A DNA stretch of 64,000 nt from JAWLCA01 sp041687395 (GTDB taxonomy: Bacteria > Pseudomonadota > Alphaproteobacteria > Rhodobacterales > Rhodobacteraceae), in contig JAWLCA010000001.1 in the NCBI GenBank assembly GCA_041687395.1, forward strand, positions 207,575 to 271,574, given 5' to 3'. Numbering within the stretch: the first letter of the stretch is position 1; each line of letters starts with the position of its first letter. Below the pieces are notes generated by a model that did no database searches, was not told where the DNA came from, and was given only the letters and a program-made list of their open reading frames with translations. Below are positions 25,167 through 35,954 of this stretch, in pieces. Both the position numbers and the translations under genes were made by a program.

Positions 25167-25898
25167 ATGTCGATCTGGGAATACGCGAACCCGAAGAAGT
25201 TCATGCAGACCTCCTCCGCCGTCCTGCCCTGGGCGACGGCGCTGGCGGGGGCTGCGATGCTGGTGGGCCTGATCTGGGGCTTCTTCTTCACGCCCGACGA
25301 TTTCCGCCAGGGATCGACGGTGAAGATCATCTTCCTGCACGTGCCTGCCGCGATGATGGCGATCAACATCTGGGTGATGATGCTCATCACCTCGCTGATC
25401 TGGCTGATCCGCCGCCACCACGTCAGCGCGCTGGCGGCAAAGGCCGCGGCCCCCGTGGGCGCGGTGATGACGCTGATCGGGCTGTTCACCGGCGCGGTCT
25501 GGGGCCAGCCGATGTGGGGCACCTGGTGGGCCTGGGACCCGCGGCTGACCTCGTTCCTGATCCTGTTCCTGTTCTACCTGGGCTACATCGCCCTGTGGGA
25601 GGCGATCGAGGACTCCGACACCGCCGCCGACCTGACCAGCGTGCTCTGCCTTGTCGGATCGGTCTTCGCGCTTCTGTCGCGCTACGCGGTGAACTTCTGG
25701 AACCAGGGGCTGCACCAGGGCGCGTCGCTGTCTCTGGCGCCGGGCACGCGGATGGACTGGGCGTACAAGGCGCCGCTTTACGTCGCCATGGCCGGGTTCG
25801 TGCTGTTCTTCGTGGCGCTGGTGCTGCTGCGCACCCGGACCGAGATTCGCGCCCGCCGCCTGAAGGCGCTGATGGCGCGGGAAAGGATCGAGGCATGA
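25167..25898 (+). CDS. ccmC: Heme transporter subunit CcmC
   Basis: Presents heme to CcmE at the periplasmic face. 243 residues, six helices. The tryptophan-rich heme-handling WWD segment is WGQPMWGTWWAWDPR (112-126), flanked by the conserved His in IIFLHVPAA (about 54-62) and a second His in NQGLHQGASLSL. The stop overlaps the start of ccmD. Confidence 0.96.
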   Translation: MSIWEYANPKKFMQTSSAVLPWATALAGAAMLVGLIWGFFFTPDDFRQGSTVKIIFLHVPAAMMAINIWVMMLITSLIWLIRRHHVSALAAKAAAPVGAVMTLIGLFTGAVWGQPMWGTWWAWDPRLTSFLILFLFYLGYIALWEAIEDSDTAADLTSVLCLVGSVFALLSRYAVNFWNQGLHQGASLSLAPGTRMDWAYKAPLYVAMAGFVLFFVALVLLRTRTEIRARRLKALMARERIEA

Positions 25899-26056
25899 TG
25901 CCCGATCTTGGACGCTACGCGGTCGAGGTGAGCGCGGCCTATGTCGTCTCGCTGGCGCTGATCGCGGCGCTGGTGGCGATCAGCCTGGCTCGCGGGGCGC
26001 GCGTGCGCCGCCAGCTGCGCGAGGTCGAGGCGCGCCGGGGGCGGACCGATGTTTAA
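25895..26056 (+). CDS. ccmD: Heme exporter protein CcmD
   Basis: 53-residue single-pass protein that keeps CcmC-CcmE-heme ready for release by CcmAB. One helix (about 13-32, AAYVVSLALIAALVAISLA) preceded by LGRYAVEV and followed by an Arg/Glu-rich cytoplasmic tail, the usual CcmD pattern. ATG at 25895 (or 25898) overlaps the ccmC stop. The stop TAA at 26054-26056 lies inside the start of ccmG, an eight-base overlap. Confidence 0.9.
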   Translation: MMPDLGRYAVEVSAAYVVSLALIAALVAISLARGARVRRQLREVEARRGRTDV

Positions 26057-26585
26057 GCCCCTGATGTTCCTGCCGCCGCTGATCTTTGCAGCCCTTGCCG
26101 CGCTGTTCTACTTCGGCATGTATCGCGACGATCCCGACGCGCTGCCCTCCACCTTCGTCGGTCGCGCCGCCCCGGTGATCGAGGCCCGCGCGCTGGCCGA
26201 CCTGCCGACCTTCGACAACGCCACGCTCAACGGGCCGGGGGCAAAGGTGGTGAACTTCTGGGCCAGCTGGTGTCCGCCCTGCCGCAAGGAGCACCCGATG
26301 CTGAAGGAGCTGGCCGAGAGCGTGCCGGTCTACGGCGTCAACCGCGACCTGACCGAAGAGGCCGCGCTGGGATTTCTGGACGAGCTCGGCAATCCCTTCG
26401 CCGCCATCGTCTTTGATGACCGTAACCGCCAGTCGATCGAATGGGGTGTCTACGGCCTGCCGGAAACCTTCGTGATCGACGCCGAGGGCCGCGTGGTTCT
26501 GCGCTACGCCGGAGAGATCACGCGCGCCGTGATGGACAACACCATCCTGCCCGCGCTGCGCGAGGGCGCGCAACCGGGCAGTTGA
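26049..26585 (+). CDS. ccmG: Thiol:disulfide interchange protein CcmG/DsbE
   Basis: Periplasmic membrane-anchored thioredoxin-like reductant that supplies electrons to apocytochrome c or CcmH. 178 residues. Anchor helix at about 5-23. Active site W-C-P-P-C at 74-78 in NFWASWCPPCRKEHP. The Glu-containing GVYGLPETFVID element carries the cis-Pro typical of CcmG. It ends the ccmABCDG run. ccmE, ccmF and ccmH are not in the window. Confidence 0.95.
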   Translation: MFKPLMFLPPLIFAALAALFYFGMYRDDPDALPSTFVGRAAPVIEARALADLPTFDNATLNGPGAKVVNFWASWCPPCRKEHPMLKELAESVPVYGVNRDLTEEAALGFLDELGNPFAAIVFDDRNRQSIEWGVYGLPETFVIDAEGRVVLRYAGEITRAVMDNTILPALREGAQPGS

Positions 26586-26668
26586 CCGGGCCATCATGGG
26601 TGCGTGACCTTCGCCTCATCTGCGGTTATCGTGTTCCCGAGATATGACCGCATCGAGAGGAGGACACG

Positions 26669-27265
26669 ATGAAGGCACTGATTCTGACAACCGCCCTGAC
26701 ACTGGCCGCAGGCACCGCCCTGGCCGAGGATGTCGTGGTTGGCATCACCGGCGACATGCCCCGCGCCACGATCGAGACGCCGAACGGCACCCTGACCATC
26801 GAACGGATCCAGGACACCGAGAACGAGGTGACGGGCGAATGGGCGATGACGTCGCGGCCCTGCCCGGATTTCTGCATCCAGCCGATGACCCCGGCCGAAG
26901 GCGTCACCACCATCGGCGAGCTTGAACTGATCGAACTGCTGCAGGATCCTGACGCGATCGTGGTGGACAGCCGCACCTATGACTGGTTCGAGGGCGGCAC
27001 GATCCCCGGCGCGATCAACATCCCCTACACTTTTGTCGTCGACGAACTGGGCAAGCTGGGGTGCGAGCCTGACTTCGACGGCTGGGACTGCGCCGAGGCC
27101 AAGCGCGTTGCGCTGTTCTGCAACGGCATCTGGTGCGGCCAGTCGCCCACGGCAATCCGCAACATGATCGAAGCGGGCTATCCCGCCGACCGGATCTACT
27201 ACTACCGCGGCGGCATGCAGGTCTGGCGCGTTCTGGGCTTGACGGTGGTCGGCGGCGGGGCGTAA
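26669..27265 (+). CDS. Exported rhodanese-like protein
   Basis: 198 residues with a signal peptide (1-19, ending TALA). The mature N-terminal part has a C-x3-C pair (C65, C69 in RPCPDFCIQP). A rhodanese domain follows, with VDSRTYDWFEGGTIPGAINIP (split across 99-119) and active-site Cys151 in FCNGIWCGQS. The loop contains a second Cys, so a disulfide role is possible. Position after ccmG fits a periplasmic sulfur or thiol function. Substrate unknown. RBS AGAGGAGG is well placed. Confidence 0.88.
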   Translation: MKALILTTALTLAAGTALAEDVVVGITGDMPRATIETPNGTLTIERIQDTENEVTGEWAMTSRPCPDFCIQPMTPAEGVTTIGELELIELLQDPDAIVVDSRTYDWFEGGTIPGAINIPYTFVVDELGKLGCEPDFDGWDCAEAKRVALFCNGIWCGQSPTAIRNMIEAGYPADRIYYYRGGMQVWRVLGLTVVGGGA

Positions 27266-27371
27266 ACGCGCGCCCGGAACAGGGGAGTATCTCGACATGG
27301 ACAAGGCAGCCCGCCGCTGAGGCGACCGCCCGCCCCGATGGGGCAGCTTCCATGACCTACGGGATACTCCC

Positions 27372-28154
27372 ATGCCCAGACTTTCCGGAAAACTCTGCGT
27401 CGTCACCGGCGCTGCGCGCGGCATCGGCGCCGCCATTGCCACCGCCTTCGTCTCCGAAGGCGCGAGCGTCATGCTGACCGACATCGACGAGGCGGGCGGC
27501 CGCGCCACGGCCGACCGGCTCGCGATGCCCTTTCATCGGCTCGACGTGTCCAGCGAGCGCGACTGGGCGGCCTTCGCCGCCAGCTACCCGCAGATCGACG
27601 TGCTGGTGAACAACGCCGGCATCACCGGGTTCGAGGATGGGCCACGCCCCCACGACCCCGAAACCGCGTCGCTGGACGACTGGCGCCGGGTGATGGCCGT
27701 GAACCTCGACGGCTGCTTTCTGGGCTGCCGTTACGCCATCGGCGCGATGAAGGCGCGGGGGCAGGGGGCGATCATCAACCTGTCGTCGCGGTCGGGGCAG
27801 GTCGGCATCCCCGGCGCTGCCGCCTATGCCGCCTCAAAGGCCGGCATCCGCAATCACACCAAGTCCGTCGCGCTCTACTGCGCCGAACGGGGCTGGGCGA
27901 TCCGCTGCAACTCGATCCACCCCGGCGCGATCCTGACGCCGATGTGGGAGGCGGTGGCGGGCGACGGGCCGGACCGCGAGGCGAACCTTGCCGCCTTCGT
28001 CGCCGACACCCCGCTGAAACGCTTCGGCCAACCGTCCGAGGTGGCGGCGCTGGCCGTGCTGCTGGCGAGCGACGAGGCGACCTACATCACCGGCGCGGAA
28101 CTGACCATCGACGGCGGCCTGCTGGCCGGAACCGCGGCCCGGCCCTCGGCCTGA
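27372..28154 (+). CDS. Short-chain dehydrogenase/reductase
   Basis: 260-residue classical SDR. Cofactor motif TGAARGIG (12-19), NNAG near 92, catalytic Ser in NLSSRSGQ and YAASK with the catalytic Tyr/Lys. The C-terminal ITGAELTIDGGLL fits the family. D41-type acidic residue after strand 2 (LTDIDEAGG) suggests NAD preference. The substrate cannot be assigned. A single gene 106 bp after the rhodanese gene. Confidence 0.93.
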   Translation: MPRLSGKLCVVTGAARGIGAAIATAFVSEGASVMLTDIDEAGGRATADRLAMPFHRLDVSSERDWAAFAASYPQIDVLVNNAGITGFEDGPRPHDPETASLDDWRRVMAVNLDGCFLGCRYAIGAMKARGQGAIINLSSRSGQVGIPGAAAYAASKAGIRNHTKSVALYCAERGWAIRCNSIHPGAILTPMWEAVAGDGPDREANLAAFVADTPLKRFGQPSEVAALAVLLASDEATYITGAELTIDGGLLAGTAARPSA

Positions 28155-28304
28155 GCAGGTGTTGCGCTCTGGCGCTCTGCGGCGAACGCACGGTTCATGG
28201 AGGTAAAGAAACTTCGAGTTGACGGCTGTCAACTTTTGCCCCGCAACTTTCCGCGGTCTTGGTGGCCGACCGTCCCGGCATGTCCGACGGGGCGCTCGCA
28301 ACCC

Positions 28305-29048
28305 TCAGACTCGGCGCCGCCGGCCCAGCCCGCCAAGCAGAAACAGCCCCGTGCCCAGCAGGACCCAGGCGGCGGGCAGGGGGATCGGTGCCGGCTGTGT
28401 CACGGTCAACTGGATCCGGCCGACAAAGTCGGGGGTGCCACTGTAGGCGCCGAAATAGTCGCCCGCGTAATGGGGCCAGACCTGATCGACAGCCTCATCA
28501 ACCGCCCAGGAGAAATGGGTGAGGCTGACCGTCGTGTCGCCACTTTTGTAATCGAGCGTGCCGGCAAGCTGCTGCGGCGGGTTGCCGAACAGGTCGAGGC
28601 CGTTGGCGCTGGAGGTCGCGCAGACCGTCAGGCAAGTGGGGCCATACAGGCCCGAAATGTCCGGTGCGGTCTGATTTCCGTCGAAGTAGAGATTGGCGAC
28701 GAAGTGCAGGTCGTTCGCATAGGCTGTGGGGTCGCCCGCCCGTTCGCCGAAGATCACGAAGTCATGGACGCCGGGCGTCATGGCGATGGCGATCTCGGTC
28801 GACGCGTCGTTGCCCGAGTTGATGAACAGCGGGTTGAGCGGGTCGGTCGACGAGGAATAGTAGAGGTTCCAGCGGTCCGGCCCATCCTCGGGCTGCCCTT
28901 GGGTGTTCCAGAGCCAAGACAACCAGTAGTGCCCGGTCGAGTTGGCCGAGAACACCGTCGAGTCGGTCAGGATGACATCGGCCTCGGCCGGGGCGGCGGT
29001 CAGGATCGCCCCCGGCAGCATCAGCCCCGCGAAAAGATACTTGCGCAT
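28305..29048 (-). CDS. VPLPA-CTERM sorting-domain exported protein
   Basis: 247 residues. Signal peptide at 1-23 (ending AEA-D). The mature domain is Asn/Gly/aromatic-rich with no recognised enzyme motif, and two Cys at about 139-143 (TCLTVC). The C-terminus is a sorting tripartite: PIPLPAAWVLL, a hydrophobic helix and an RRRRV tail, the VPLPA-CTERM variant processed by Rhodobacterales exosortase-like systems. Function is probably a surface or extracellular matrix component. A CtrA-type site lies just upstream. Confidence 0.88.
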   Translation of the reverse strand: MRKYLFAGLMLPGAILTAAPAEADVILTDSTVFSANSTGHYWLSWLWNTQGQPEDGPDRWNLYYSSSTDPLNPLFINSGNDASTEIAIAMTPGVHDFVIFGERAGDPTAYANDLHFVANLYFDGNQTAPDISGLYGPTCLTVCATSSANGLDLFGNPPQQLAGTLDYKSGDTTVSLTHFSWAVDEAVDQVWPHYAGDYFGAYSGTPDFVGRIQLTVTQPAPIPLPAAWVLLGTGLFLLGGLGRRRRV

Positions 29049-29073
29049 CGATAAACCCTCCCCCGTGAGAAGG

Positions 29074-29088
29074 TTAACATAGCATTAA
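29074..29088. promoter_or_regulatory. CtrA-type site upstream of VPLPA-CTERM gene
   Basis: TTAA (29074-29077), seven bases, TTAA (29085-29088), within a GTTAA...TTAAC inverted repeat. This is the full TTAA-N7-TTAA CtrA consensus. It lies 26 bp upstream of the VPLPA-CTERM ATG. The long leader (GGGGGAGGG RBS) begins just after it. Confidence 0.6.
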
Positions 29089-29322
29089 CTTCGATCACGG
29101 AACAGTGAGAATGCAGACGGGGCCTGCTCGACTGCATCGCCCGTCTACCGGTCGTGCAGCCGTCGCCCAAGGCGCCCCCCCGGCGCCCTGACAGCAGGCT
29201 GCCGCTCTTGACGTCGTCCAACACCACCTCGGCTGACCTCGTCGGTTCGCGGCGGGTTGACATGCGGCGGGACGTCGGGGTCAGCTATCGAGGATGGCCT
29301 GTTGGCAGAAAGGATTTTTATC

Positions 29323-29655
29323 ATGCAATTGACAACGCAGGAGCAGCAACTGGTCGAGCAGCGGCTTGCAAACGAGGTACGCTCGCCCCTGATCGCCTAT
29401 ATCCTGTGGTTCTTTCTTGGCAGCTTCGGGGCGCACCGCTTCTACCTGGGGCGCGTGGGAAGCGGCATTGCCATGCTTGTGCTGTTCTGGCTTGGCGCCT
29501 TCACAACGATAATCCTGATCGGCTGGGTGTTTCTGCTCGTGTATGGGATCTGGTGGCTGGTCGATGCCTTCCTGATCCCGAAGATGATCGACACCGACCG
29601 TTCAGCCAAGCGGATGCAGATTGCCAACGAGGTCGGCATGCTGGGCGGTCGCTGA
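29323..29655 (+). CDS. TM2 domain membrane protein
   Basis: 110 residues. The TM2 unit is two helices (about 22-43 and 49-80) joined by the hallmark GAHRFYLGRVGSG turn, followed by WWLVDAFLIPKMID. ATG 29323 is chosen for the AAAGGA site about ten bases upstream. An upstream frame of 22 residues has no similarity. TM2 function is unsettled. It converges on acnA with a strong hairpin between. Confidence 0.85.
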   Translation: MQLTTQEQQLVEQRLANEVRSPLIAYILWFFLGSFGAHRFYLGRVGSGIAMLVLFWLGAFTTIILIGWVFLLVYGIWWLVDAFLIPKMIDTDRSAKRMQIANEVGMLGGR

Positions 29656-29678
29656 GGCGAGCCCGTCTGCAAATGAGT

Positions 29679-29712
29679 GGGGGGCGCAGGTCCGGTCAGA
29701 CCTGCGCCCCCC
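29679..29712. terminator. 14-bp-stem hairpin between TM2 gene and acnA
   Basis: GGGGGGCGCAGGTC (29679-29692) pairs perfectly with GACCTGCGCCCCCC (29699-29712) around a six-base loop, and a nine-C run follows. It lies between two converging stop codons, so it likely ends both transcripts, although no T-run is present. Confidence 0.7.
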
Positions 29713-29730
29713 CCCTGATGTTTCATAAGA

Positions 29731-32484
<2,754 letters not shown>

Positions 32485-32699
32485 CGCGGCCTCCGTTCTA
32501 TCTGCGAAACAGGGTCTGGCTGCGTGCCTGATGCCTTATCGCGCAGAGTCGATCAAGGGGGGTGCGGCGATTTTGTATACCGTGGTGCACAAAAAATCCT
32601 GTGCTGCGGCGCAGCAGCGAACCCTCGCAAAACCTTGATTGGCCTGCGCCCCCCGCCATGGCTAGTCAAGGAGGGTCGTAACCAGCACCGAGGCCGCAC

Positions 32700-33410
32700 A
32701 TGCAGTGGATCCGTCATCTTGTCGCCGGGGCGGCAATCGGCCTTGCGGGGCTGGTCCCGGCGGTGGCGGTGGCGCAATCCTCTCCGGTGGTGGTGGAACT
32801 GTTCACCTCGCAGGGCTGTTCGTCCTGCCCGCCCGCCGACGACTACATGGCGCGCCTGGCCGACCGGGACGACGTGATCGCGCTGGCGCTGCATGTGGAT
32901 TACTGGGACTATCTGGGCTGGGCCGACAGCTTCGGGCAGCCGGCGTTCACCCTGCGGCAGAAGAACTATGCCCGCGCCAACGGCGACCGCTCGATCTACA
33001 CCCCGCAGCTGATCGTCGACGGGATGGAGCGGGTGCAGGGCGTGCGGCCGATGCTGATGGCCGATCTGGTGCGCGCCCATCGCGACCGGCCGCGCAACGT
33101 GCGCATCGGGCTGGACCGCACCGAGGGGCACCTCACGATCCGCCTGAGTGCCGAGCCGCCGCTGGACCGCGCCGCGGTCGTGCAACTGGTGCGCTACCTG
33201 CCACGGGCGCAGGTGACGATCGAGCGGGGCGAGAATGCCGGGCGGTCCGTCACCTACCACAACATCGTGACGCTTTGGGACACGCTGGCGCAATGGGACG
33301 GGCAGGCGGCGCTGACGCTGACGACCGAGGCGCCGGGGGCAGAGCCGGTGGTGGTCATCGTGCAGTCAGACGGTCACGGCCCGGTTCTGGCCGCCGAACG
33401 CCTGCGCTGA
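32700..33410 (+). CDS. DUF1223 exported thioredoxin-like protein
   Basis: 236 residues. Signal peptide at 1-25. The DUF1223 start VELFTSQGCSSCPPAD contains C40-x2-C43, a thioredoxin-like redox pair. FTLRQKNYA and IYTPQLIVDG are family-typical. The C-terminal half is a beta domain. Presumably periplasmic thiol-redox, not proven. ATG 32700 with GAGG-rich leader. The last 37 bases overlap the end of the convergent acyltransferase gene. Confidence 0.88.
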   Translation: MQWIRHLVAGAAIGLAGLVPAVAVAQSSPVVVELFTSQGCSSCPPADDYMARLADRDDVIALALHVDYWDYLGWADSFGQPAFTLRQKNYARANGDRSIYTPQLIVDGMERVQGVRPMLMADLVRAHRDRPRNVRIGLDRTEGHLTIRLSAEPPLDRAAVVQLVRYLPRAQVTIERGENAGRSVTYHNIVTLWDTLAQWDGQAALTLTTEAPGAEPVVVIVQSDGHGPVLAAERLR

Positions 33411-34294
33411 TTGATGGTCTTCCAGCGCTTGTGGATCCACAGCCACTGATCCATGTGCGCGCGCACCATCGCATCCAGGCTGTCGTTCAGGGCCTGAGTC
33501 ATTGTCTCTGGCGTGCTGTGGGGGATCGGCGTCTCGATCACCACCTTGAAATCCAATCCGTCCGGCTGCCGGATCGCGTAGCTGGGCACCAGCAGCGCGT
33601 CGTATTTCAGCGCGAGTTCTGCGGCCGACAAGGCGGTGCGCGCGGGCTGGCCCATGAACATCAGATCCTCGCCGTGGCCCATGTGCTGGTCGATCACCAT
33701 GCCCAGAATTCCGCCCCCGCGCAGGAAGCGGACCATACCCGTCAGCCCCTCGCGGCCGCGCGGGAAGAGTGGCGTGCCGATTTCCGAGATCGCGGCGACA
33801 TAGTGGTCGTTGAAGTAGCGGTTGTGCATCGGGTTGTAGAGTCCGCCGACACGAAGCCCGCGGGCCAGCAGCGCCGCGCGCCCGGCATCGTAGTTGCCGA
33901 TATGGCCGGTCACCATCACGACGGGCCGCCCCTCTGCATGGGCGCGGTCGAGCGCCGCCAGGCCCGGCCCTTCGGGCGGGAACCGGGTGGCATGAGCCAC
34001 GAATTCCGCACCGGAGTACATCTCGATCAGCGTCCGGCCGACATTGTCGGGCACCGCGCGGACCAGCCGCTCAACTTCGGCCTCGGGCATGTCTGGGAAG
34101 GTCAGCGCCAGGTTGTCGCGAACGCGCTTGCGCCAGCCGGCCAGCGGCGCCACGACGCGAGAGACAACCCAGCCGACCATCGGCACCCGCCAGCGATAGG
34201 GCAGGGCGCGGGCGAAGCCGATCAGCGCGCATGCGCCCAGGCTGATCGCCCGGTCGCGCAGGCTGGTGCCGTCGTCGTCCTTGCGCTGTGCCAT
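33374..34294 (-). CDS. LpxL/HtrB-type lipid A acyltransferase
   Basis: Lauroyl/myristoyl-type acyltransferase of the LpxL family that acylates lipid A precursors at the inner membrane. 306 residues. N-terminal hydrophobic anchor (about 15-35), then the HxxxxD-type catalytic motif in TGHIGNYDAG (H132-x4-D137 approx) and MVIDQHMGHGEDLMFMGQPA. The C-terminal MTQALNDSLDAMVRAHMDQWLWIHKRWK is the LpxL signature. It overlaps the 3' end of DUF1223 by 37 bp in convergent orientation. Confidence 0.88.
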   Translation of the reverse strand: MAQRKDDDGTSLRDRAISLGACALIGFARALPYRWRVPMVGWVVSRVVAPLAGWRKRVRDNLALTFPDMPEAEVERLVRAVPDNVGRTLIEMYSGAEFVAHATRFPPEGPGLAALDRAHAEGRPVVMVTGHIGNYDAGRAALLARGLRVGGLYNPMHNRYFNDHYVAAISEIGTPLFPRGREGLTGMVRFLRGGGILGMVIDQHMGHGEDLMFMGQPARTALSAAELALKYDALLVPSYAIRQPDGLDFKVVIETPIPHSTPETMTQALNDSLDAMVRAHMDQWLWIHKRWKTINQRRRSAARTGP

Positions 34295-34373
34295 CCCGGA
34301 CCCGTCGCTGCCGCAATTGGCCCCTGATTACGCGGCCCCCCCCGGGTTCACAAGGCTGGGCCGGCGTTCAGGT

Positions 34374-35507
34374 TCAGTCGTCTTCGGGTTCAACGAAGGC
34401 CAGTTCGCCCTCGGCCTGAAGCTCGCGGATCGCCTGCACAACGGCGGCGCGGGCTGCCTCCACCTCGGCGGCGCGGATCGCGCCGGCCTCGGCCAGCTCC
34501 TCGCGCAGGCTGTCGGCCATGCGCTGAGACAGGTTTCCCAGGATGAACTCCGCCGCCCGCGTCTCGGCTACGTCGCCGGGGCCGATGGCGGCGACCAGCT
34601 GCCGCTGCTCCAGCCTCCGCACCACCTTGGGTAGATCGGCCGGCGCCACCCGGTCGGGGATATGGACGAAGGTGAAAATCGTGCGGCGTACGCGTTCGGC
34701 GAATTCCTCGTCGGCCTCCAGCAGGCCCGCCAGCACGTCGTCGCGGGTCAGGGCGGCGGTGGCGTTCAGGATCGCGCCGACCCGGTCCACCGGGTTCGAC
34801 TCAAACGCCCGCGGCGGCACCGAGTCCAGCTGACTGCCCAGCGACAGGCCGATCCGGCGCACGGTTTCGGGGTCCACGTTGCCGGTCAGCGAGACCGCAT
34901 AGGCCACCCGGCGGGCCTTGTCGCCGGGCAGCCGGCCCAGCAGTTCGGCGGCCTTGTCCACCGGCAGCTTCGACAGCATCACCGCGCCCACCTCGACGCT
35001 TTCCTCCTCCAGCACCGGCATCAGCCGGTCCAGATCCAGCGTCACGATCCGGTCCCAAGGGTCGGCCTTGCCGCTGGCGCCGGCCAGCCGGCGCAGCCGG
35101 TTCGCGGCGGTGGCGCTGATGTGACCATCGAGCAGCGACAGCGCCCCGTCGATCCCACCGGGAAACGACAGGCCCACGCCCTCCAGCTCGGTCAGGAATT
35201 CCTGCACCACATCGCGCAGGGTGGTGCGGTCGACCAGCCGCATGTGGCCCATCTGCTCGGTCAGCGCGGCCTGCAGATGCTCGGGCAGGGCGGCCAGCGG
35301 AATCGGCGTGCCCTCGGACAAAAGCAGCCGCACGATCACCGCGGCCTTCTGCCGGCTGTTCAGCGCGGGTCGCATCCGGGCGGGCTTCGGCTCCACCACC
35401 TCGCCCCGGCGCGCCGCCGTTCCCGCCACCGGGCCCCCGGCCGTTGCCCCGGCCGAAATCCCCGTTCCCTTCACCGCCGCCAGTGCCGTGCTCACCCCAA
35501 CCTCCAC
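34374..35507 (-). CDS. Divergent FliG-like flagellar motor switch protein
   Basis: 377 residues. From about residue 45 the protein follows the FliG plan: N-domain (LNSRQKAAVIVRLLLSEG), middle domain where EHPQ is replaced by ESVEVGAVML, and the C-domain with ERVRRTIFTFVHIPDR and ADSLREELAEAGAIRAAEVEAAR. The torque helix LDDR region reads VAPADLP, so several charged torque residues are missing. A low-complexity Ala/Gly/Pro N-terminus (1-44) may be non-genuine, and an ATG at Met45 is an alternative. No other flagellar gene is in the window. Confidence 0.8.
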   Translation of the reverse strand: MEVGVSTALAAVKGTGISAGATAGGPVAGTAARRGEVVEPKPARMRPALNSRQKAAVIVRLLLSEGTPIPLAALPEHLQAALTEQMGHMRLVDRTTLRDVVQEFLTELEGVGLSFPGGIDGALSLLDGHISATAANRLRRLAGASGKADPWDRIVTLDLDRLMPVLEEESVEVGAVMLSKLPVDKAAELLGRLPGDKARRVAYAVSLTGNVDPETVRRIGLSLGSQLDSVPPRAFESNPVDRVGAILNATAALTRDDVLAGLLEADEEFAERVRRTIFTFVHIPDRVAPADLPKVVRRLEQRQLVAAIGPGDVAETRAAEFILGNLSQRMADSLREELAEAGAIRAAEVEAARAAVVQAIRELQAEGELAFVEPEDD

Positions 35508-35582
35508 CGCCGAACTTCACCGGGCGACACTGGCAGGCGCGGGTTAACGCGCGGTTGCGGGACAAGCGGCTGGGCGTTAACG

Positions 35583-35611
35583 AAAAAGGGGGTGCGAAAG
35601 CCGCACCCCCA
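35583..35611 (-). terminator. Rho-independent terminator of the small exported protein gene
   Basis: On the minus strand GGGGGTGCG, a five-base loop and CGCACCCCC are followed by TTTTTC. The stem is 35588-35596 with 35602-35610. It lies 32 bp beyond the stop of the 52-residue gene and insulates it from the FliG-like gene. Confidence 0.85.
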
Positions 35612-35642
35612 AGGATTGCTGCACCTTTTAAGACCGCGGGCC

Positions 35643-35801
35643 TCAGCCCGTGACGGGGGCCGTGCAGGTCCGCGTCTCGCTGTCCCAGACCGTGCCATCG
35701 GCACAGGACATCGCGGTTTCATGGCGATCGGAGCACATCGCCAGCGCCAGTCCCGGCGTCAACGACAGTGCAAGGGCGGCGAGGATGGTCTTGAACGTCA
35801 T
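35643..35801 (-). CDS. Small exported cysteine-containing protein
   Basis: 52 residues. Signal peptide 1-21 (TILAALALSLTPGLALA). The mature 31-residue part has three cysteines (C23, C33, C47) in CSDRHETAMSCADGTVWD and TRTCTAPV. The C-x9-C-x13-C spacing and the DGTVWDSETRTC run resemble chitin-binding-like or conserved Rhodobacterales small proteins found beside purB. ATG 35801 follows a GGGAGACGC site. A strong terminator lies 32 bp downstream. No function can be assigned. Confidence 0.8.
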   Translation of the reverse strand: MTFKTILAALALSLTPGLALAMCSDRHETAMSCADGTVWDSETRTCTAPVTG

Positions 35802-35900
35802 GCGCGTCTCCCTGCTGGACTTGATGTAACGGCTCTCGCGTCTGCAAAAGTATCACAAATCTCGGCCGGACACGATCACGGACAAGTGTGCCGGGCGGAT

Positions 35901-35921
35901 TCGGGGGCATTTCGCCCCCGA
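35901..35921. terminator. Hairpin downstream of purB
   Basis: TCGGGGGC (35901-35908) pairs with GCCCCCGA (35914-35921), loop ATTTC, about 34 bp beyond the purB stop. No T-run follows on either strand, so it is a GC hairpin that may end or stabilise the purB message. Confidence 0.5.
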
Positions 35922-35954
35922 CGCCATTCCGGTTGCTCAAGATTCAGGCAGTCG

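Noticed and set aside
29171..29187. GGCGCC-C5-GGCGCC hairpin before the TM2 gene
   Set aside because: A six-base self-complementary GC word pair is expected by chance in such GC-rich DNA; no conserved context.
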